Source: Bacteroides sp. | GTDB lineage: Bacteria; Bacteroidota; Bacteroidia; Bacteroidales; UBA7960 | Assembly (NCBI GenBank): GCA_036351255.1 | Contig: JAZBOS010000028.1 | Coordinates: 1 to 55,474 of the forward strand | Direction of reading: 5' to 3' | Length of the DNA: 55,474 nt | Shown here: positions 51,617-55,474 of the stretch, piece after piece | Position numbering within the stretch: position 1 is the stretch's first letter | Layout: each line of letters starts with the position of its first letter | Notes under the pieces: model-generated | What the model was told of the DNA's origin: nothing | Database searches by the model: none | The model's input: only the letters and a program-made list of their open reading frames with translations | Program-made: the position numbers and the translations under genes

Positions 51617-53722
51617 TTAATCCAATCCTCTTTGCTTCAGCAGGCCATCAATAGTAGGCTCCTGCCCGCGGAAACGGACGTAAGCGTCCATACCCTCATA
51701 AAGGGAGTTCTTGGCGTGAACGTATTCACGGAAGCGTGCTGCCAGTTCAGGATTGAACAGGTCGCCGCTTTCTTTGAATGCATAGAAGGCATCGGCATCC
51801 AATACACCAGCCCAGAGGTATACATAGTAACCTGCGGCATAGCCCGTGCCATGGATGTGACCGAAGTTGGTAGTGCGGTAACGGGGAACGATCTCATCGA
51901 TAAGACCAATACGATCCATGCTGGCCTTTTCAAAAGCATTCACATCGATGTCGCCGCTGTGGTCAGCTGTGTGCCAGTCCATATCGAGGATAGCAGCAGC
52001 AGTGTATTCCACATTGATGAAGCCCTGGTTAAAATGCTGGGCATTTCTCAGCTTCTGGATCAGTTCATCGGGCATCGGCTCGTTGGTTTCGTAATGACGG
52101 GCATATTCCTTAAGGACTTCAGGCTCGCCAGCCCAGTTTTCCATCACCTGTGAAGGCAACTCTACAAAGTCGCGCGGCACGCTGCGTGAGGTGCGGTCAT
52201 ATTGGCCATCAGCGAAGAAGTTGTGCAATGCATGCCCGAACTCATGGAAATAGGTTTCCACTTCATCCCAGCTCAGCAAAGCAGGTTTGTCGCCTGAGGG
52301 GCTGGAGAAGTTCATCACCATAGTGACCACAGGCGCAATGCGTTCGCCATCTTTATAGCTGCCCCTGCGGAAAGTACCGCACCAGGCGCCGCTGCGCTTG
52401 CTAGGCCGTGGATGGGGGTCGATGTAAAGCACTGCCAGGTGACTTCCGTCCTGATCTTTTACTTCAAAGGTTTCCACTTCCTCATGATAAACAGGTAGGT
52501 CCTCACGTTGGATGAACTCCAGGCCATAGAGCTGGTTGGCCACATAAAATACTCCGTCGCGAACATTGTCGATGGGCAAATAAGCCCTCAGTTCTTCCTC
52601 GTTCAGATCGTACTTTTCCTTGCGGACTTTCTCGGCATAATACCACCAGTCCCAGGATTCCAGTTCGAAATCGTCGCCTTCATGGTCAATAATGGCCTGC
52701 ATGTCATCGCGTTCTTCCTTGGCGCGTTCCAGGGCAGGTTCCCAGACCTGGTAAAGGAAATTATAAACATTCTCAGGGGTTTCTGCCATGTTGATGTCGA
52801 CGGCATATTGGGCATAGTTGTCAAAACCCAGGATTTTAGAGGCCTGCTGGCGCAGTTTCATCAGTTCGGCAAAAAGGGCCTTGTTGTCGTTTTCATTGTC
52901 GTTATTGCCACGCATGAAATATGCTGTGTAGATCTTTTCGCGCAGGTCGCGGCGCTCAGAGAAGGTCACGAAAGGAATCCAGCTGGGCTTGGAGAGGTCA
53001 AACATCCATGTGCCTGCCTGTCCTTCCCTTTCAGCTAATGCAGCAGCCCCATTGATCACATCCTGGGGCAGACCAGCCAGGTCTGCTTCGTCTTCAATGA
53101 TCAATTTAAAACCATTGTTCTCTTTTAATGAATTTTCACTCAGTTGCAGGGAAATCATGCTCATACGCTCGTTCAGCTTCTTGAGCTCTTCACGCTGCGC
53201 TTCGGGCAGGGCGGCTCCACCGCGTTCGAAATCCTGATAGATCTTCTCAACCAGGCGCATATCCTCCAGATCAAGCTCAAGGGTTTCACGCTTATCATAA
53301 ACGGCCTTGATGCGGCCAAAGAGGTCCTGGTTCATCCGGATCTCATTGCTGTGAGCCGTCAGCATAGGCGTGGTCTCACGGGCAATCTCCTGCAGCCTGT
53401 CGTTGGTGTTGGCACCACGGAGACCGCCAAACACGGCACCTACCTTACTCATCAACTCACCGGCCTGATCGTAGGCCACAATGGTGTTCTCGAAGGTAGG
53501 CTCCTCAGGATTGTTTATGATGGCATCAATCTCGGCTTTGTGTTGCTCAATAGCTTCCTCATAAGCCGGAAGGAAGTCCTCATTGTCGATCTGATCAAAA
53601 GGTGGTACCCCAAAAGGAGTATCCCACTCTGCAAAGAATGGATTCTCAACAGGTTTGGTTTGCTCTTTACAGCCTGACATAAGCATAAGGGCAGGAATTA
53701 ATACTAAAAAAAACTTTCTCAT
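51617..53722 (-). CDS. dcp: M3-family peptidyl-dipeptidase (Dcp-like) lipoprotein
   Basis: Zinc metallopeptidase of 701 aa with a lipobox (LMLMSGC). The catalytic motif HEFGH (H493, E494, H497) in VETYFHEFGHALHNFF, the downstream ELPSQVMENWAGEP with the third zinc-binding Glu, and HIHGTGYAAGYYVYLWA are standard for the thimet oligopeptidase/Dcp group. Size fits Dcp (about 680-700). Probably cleaves dipeptides from short peptides in the periplasm. Confidence 0.93.
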   Translation of the reverse strand: MRKFFLVLIPALMLMSGCKEQTKPVENPFFAEWDTPFGVPPFDQIDNEDFLPAYEEAIEQHKAEIDAIINNPEEPTFENTIVAYDQAGELMSKVGAVFGGLRGANTNDRLQEIARETTPMLTAHSNEIRMNQDLFGRIKAVYDKRETLELDLEDMRLVEKIYQDFERGGAALPEAQREELKKLNERMSMISLQLSENSLKENNGFKLIIEDEADLAGLPQDVINGAAALAEREGQAGTWMFDLSKPSWIPFVTFSERRDLREKIYTAYFMRGNNDNENDNKALFAELMKLRQQASKILGFDNYAQYAVDINMAETPENVYNFLYQVWEPALERAKEERDDMQAIIDHEGDDFELESWDWWYYAEKVRKEKYDLNEEELRAYLPIDNVRDGVFYVANQLYGLEFIQREDLPVYHEEVETFEVKDQDGSHLAVLYIDPHPRPSKRSGAWCGTFRRGSYKDGERIAPVVTMVMNFSSPSGDKPALLSWDEVETYFHEFGHALHNFFADGQYDRTSRSVPRDFVELPSQVMENWAGEPEVLKEYARHYETNEPMPDELIQKLRNAQHFNQGFINVEYTAAAILDMDWHTADHSGDIDVNAFEKASMDRIGLIDEIVPRYRTTNFGHIHGTGYAAGYYVYLWAGVLDADAFYAFKESGDLFNPELAARFREYVHAKNSLYEGMDAYVRFRGQEPTIDGLLKQRGLD

Positions 53723-53844
53723 GTGTTTTACGTTTTGGATTCTTTAAGGTTAATGGAAAAATATAATAGAATTATCGTCAGTTTAAATGAATCTTTAATT
53801 GCTGAATTTCAATGGTTAAGCATTGCAAAGATAGATTTTTTCTT

Positions 53845-55341
53845 TTACTCTGAATACAGCTTGCCGATATTCTTATTAAAAAGCAATAGTAAACCTATCA
53901 CGATGCCCCACTGCAACAGCACCGTCATCAGGCTGAAGGTGTTGAGGGGGTTAAACCATTCGCCTGGTGCAAATTCTGTGATGGTCAGCCAAAGCCACCA
54001 GGAAAGCAGGATGACCCCAGCTGCCGGGACAAAGAATCGGATCAGGTATTCCCATCCCTTGCTCAGCGGCCAATCGCCGGGTGCCGTTTCTGTTTCCGCC
54101 CTCAGTTTGGCCAAGCCATATTTTGCCAGGAAAAGGGCAATGAATACCCCCGAAACCATTAGTCCCAGGCCCCAGACAAAGTCCTGATTGCTTAAAATAT
54201 CAAGGCTCATGGCCGAAGGAATGCCCAGCAGGTAAACCACCACGGCCACAATCAACACCGCCTGCTTCCTCTTGATTCCCCTGTCAACCAGTGTCCTGGA
54301 AGCCAGCTCTAGCATGGAGATCAGCGAAGAAAATCCGGCAAAGGCCAGGCCGAGAAAGAAGAAGATGGACAGCAGCTTGCCGGCCCCCATCCGGGCAAAG
54401 AGTTGTGGCAACCAGATAAAGGTAAGCCCTGTGCTTGCCGGGCCGCTGGTCTGCATGACTCCCAGCACTTCGCTGTCGCTGTAACCATAGCCGTGCTGTA
54501 ATACCGAGAAGACGGTTCCGAAGATCATGATGGCCATAATCAGCGAAATGAAGTTGTTGCCTAAACCGGTGATGAAGGCATTCTTCACCGTGCCGTGCCT
54601 GGCGTGCATGTAAGCAGCATAGGCAATAAACAGTCCCCAACCTGCACCTGTATCCCAGGCATTCTGCGTGAGTGCCTGCAGCCAAACTCCCGGGGTACTC
54701 AACTGCGACCAGTCCACACGGAAAAGATAAGCGATCCCCTTTCCAGAACCGGGCAGGGTTATGGCACGTATCACCGCAGCGAGAATGATCAGGATCAGCA
54801 CCGGGATCAGGACTTTATTCACCCTTTCAATGGACCTGACCCCTTTAAAGATGGCCCAGGCACCAATGACTACTGCCGCAAAGTGCAGGACAAAGGGCCA
54901 GAGGCTGTTCTGAAAGGAATCCCACACCATGGTGGCTTCAGCAGTATTTCCAGGGAGTGGAAAGAAAAGCATCTGGAAGAAATAAAACATAGCCCAGCCT
55001 ACGATCACGGCATAAAAGAAGGCAATGGCCGTGGCCACAAACACTACAAAGGCGCCCATCCAGGCATAGCGTTTGCCCATTCCCTTAACAAAAGAGCCCA
55101 CGACGCCAAAGCGGTATTTGCGCCCGATGACATATTCGGCGATGATTAGGGGCACACTCCACAGGAAAAGGAAAATTACCCACGCCAGGATAAGGGCACC
55201 GGCTCCCTCATCGCCGCCGTTCTGGGCAGCGATGCGGGGGAAGCGCCAGATGTTGCCTGTACCTACGGCTATTCCAAGTGCACTGAGCAGCAGCCCTGCA
55301 CGGCTGCTGAAGCGTTGCTGAACGGAACTATCGGCTGGCAT
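53845..55341 (-). CDS. sodium-dependent transporter (NSS/SNF family)
   Basis: Membrane transporter of 498 aa, about 12 helices, of the LeuT-like neurotransmitter:sodium symporter family. The first helix has the diagnostic broken-helix motif LGIAVGTGNIWRFPRIAAQNGG. A later QNAWDTGAGWGLFIAYAAY and NFISLIMAIMIFGTVFS contain sodium-site helices. The substrate is probably an amino acid, not determinable here. It is not obviously linked to its neighbours. Confidence 0.93.
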   Translation of the reverse strand: MPADSSVQQRFSSRAGLLLSALGIAVGTGNIWRFPRIAAQNGGDEGAGALILAWVIFLFLWSVPLIIAEYVIGRKYRFGVVGSFVKGMGKRYAWMGAFVVFVATAIAFFYAVIVGWAMFYFFQMLFFPLPGNTAEATMVWDSFQNSLWPFVLHFAAVVIGAWAIFKGVRSIERVNKVLIPVLILIILAAVIRAITLPGSGKGIAYLFRVDWSQLSTPGVWLQALTQNAWDTGAGWGLFIAYAAYMHARHGTVKNAFITGLGNNFISLIMAIMIFGTVFSVLQHGYGYSDSEVLGVMQTSGPASTGLTFIWLPQLFARMGAGKLLSIFFFLGLAFAGFSSLISMLELASRTLVDRGIKRKQAVLIVAVVVYLLGIPSAMSLDILSNQDFVWGLGLMVSGVFIALFLAKYGLAKLRAETETAPGDWPLSKGWEYLIRFFVPAAGVILLSWWLWLTITEFAPGEWFNPLNTFSLMTVLLQWGIVIGLLLLFNKNIGKLYSE

Positions 55342-55357
55342 ACGATGGTGTTTTTAA

Positions 55358-55474
55358 TTAGTCACGGCGTTCGGGCCTGCGATACCTGATGGGCGGAGCA
55401 GGCTCAGGCTTCAGTTCGATGCCTTCGGTTTCAATCAATTTCAGGGCTTCTTCCACGGCACGTTCCAGCTGGGG
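55358..55474 (-). CDS. C-terminal fragment of a protein running off the window
   Basis: Last 38 codons of a minus-strand gene cut by the window end; stop TAA at 55358-55360. The visible end PQLERAVEEALKLIETEG, then a Pro-rich tail PEPAPPIRYRRPERRD, resembles the C-terminus of tricorn-like S41 peptidases (DPQLxxAIExxLxxLE), but this is recalled and tentative. It lies 16 bp upstream of the transporter start, so the two may be co-transcribed. Confidence 0.5.
   Translation of the reverse strand, partial: PQLERAVEEALKLIETEGIELKPEPAPPIRYRRPERRD

Overview
The window looks like chromosome of a strictly anaerobic, hydrogen-metabolising Bacteroidota (Bacteroidales/Marinilabiliales-like; lineage inferred, no rRNA present). 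Reasons: -7 promoter boxes of the TAnnTTTG type before several operons, DUF5916 and DUF6769-type proteins, many lipoproteins, and Rex plus [FeFe]-hydrogenase gene content. Almost everything from 1.3 to 35 kb concerns H2.

Region 1 (1.3-9.7 kb, minus strand) is a ten-gene operon. Its 3' half encodes an NAD(P)-linked [FeFe] hydrogenase (HndB-like, HydB, HydA, HydC). Its 5' half encodes a signalling-like cassette: two DRTGG proteins, two GHKL ATPases, a PHP phosphoesterase and a HydS-like putative sensory [FeFe] hydrogenase. The promoter carries a near-perfect Rex operator, and rex is the next gene upstream (10.0-10.7 kb), with a second Rex-like site before it. Region 2 (11.2-14.7 kb) is a second, slimmer [FeFe] hydrogenase, HydC-HydB-HydA.

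Region 3 (14.9-27.4 kb, minus strand) is a 17-gene operon for a membrane-bound group 4 [NiFe] hydrogenase. It joins an Mrp-type antiporter module (MnhA split in two, MnhB-G), the NuoB/C/D/H-like core, two ferredoxin-like subunits, a maturation protease and, unusually, sulfhydrogenase-type beta and gamma subunits (Fe-S protein plus FAD/NAD(P) reductase). A Crp/Fnr-family regulator with candidate Fe-S cysteines follows (27.5-28.2 kb), then hypF-C-D-E-A-B on the plus strand and a convergent NicO/UreH-like nickel transporter. ATGAC-N4-GTCAT palindromes sit before the [NiFe] operon, hypF and the nickel transporter. In the first two they lie exactly 33 bp from the -7 box, which suggests one FNR-like regulon for [NiFe] hydrogenase synthesis.

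Region 4 (35-55 kb) is ordinary Bacteroidota chromosome: truA, an AI-2E-family permease, a secreted amidase, a GH2 beta-mannosidase gene broken by one in-frame TAG, two complex palindromic repeats, a DUF5916 protein, a heavy-metal RND efflux operon with small His-rich proteins, an M3 peptidase, an NSS transporter and the tail of one further gene. No tRNA, rRNA, CRISPR array or insertion sequence was seen. The H-cluster maturases HydE, HydF and HydG are not in the window.
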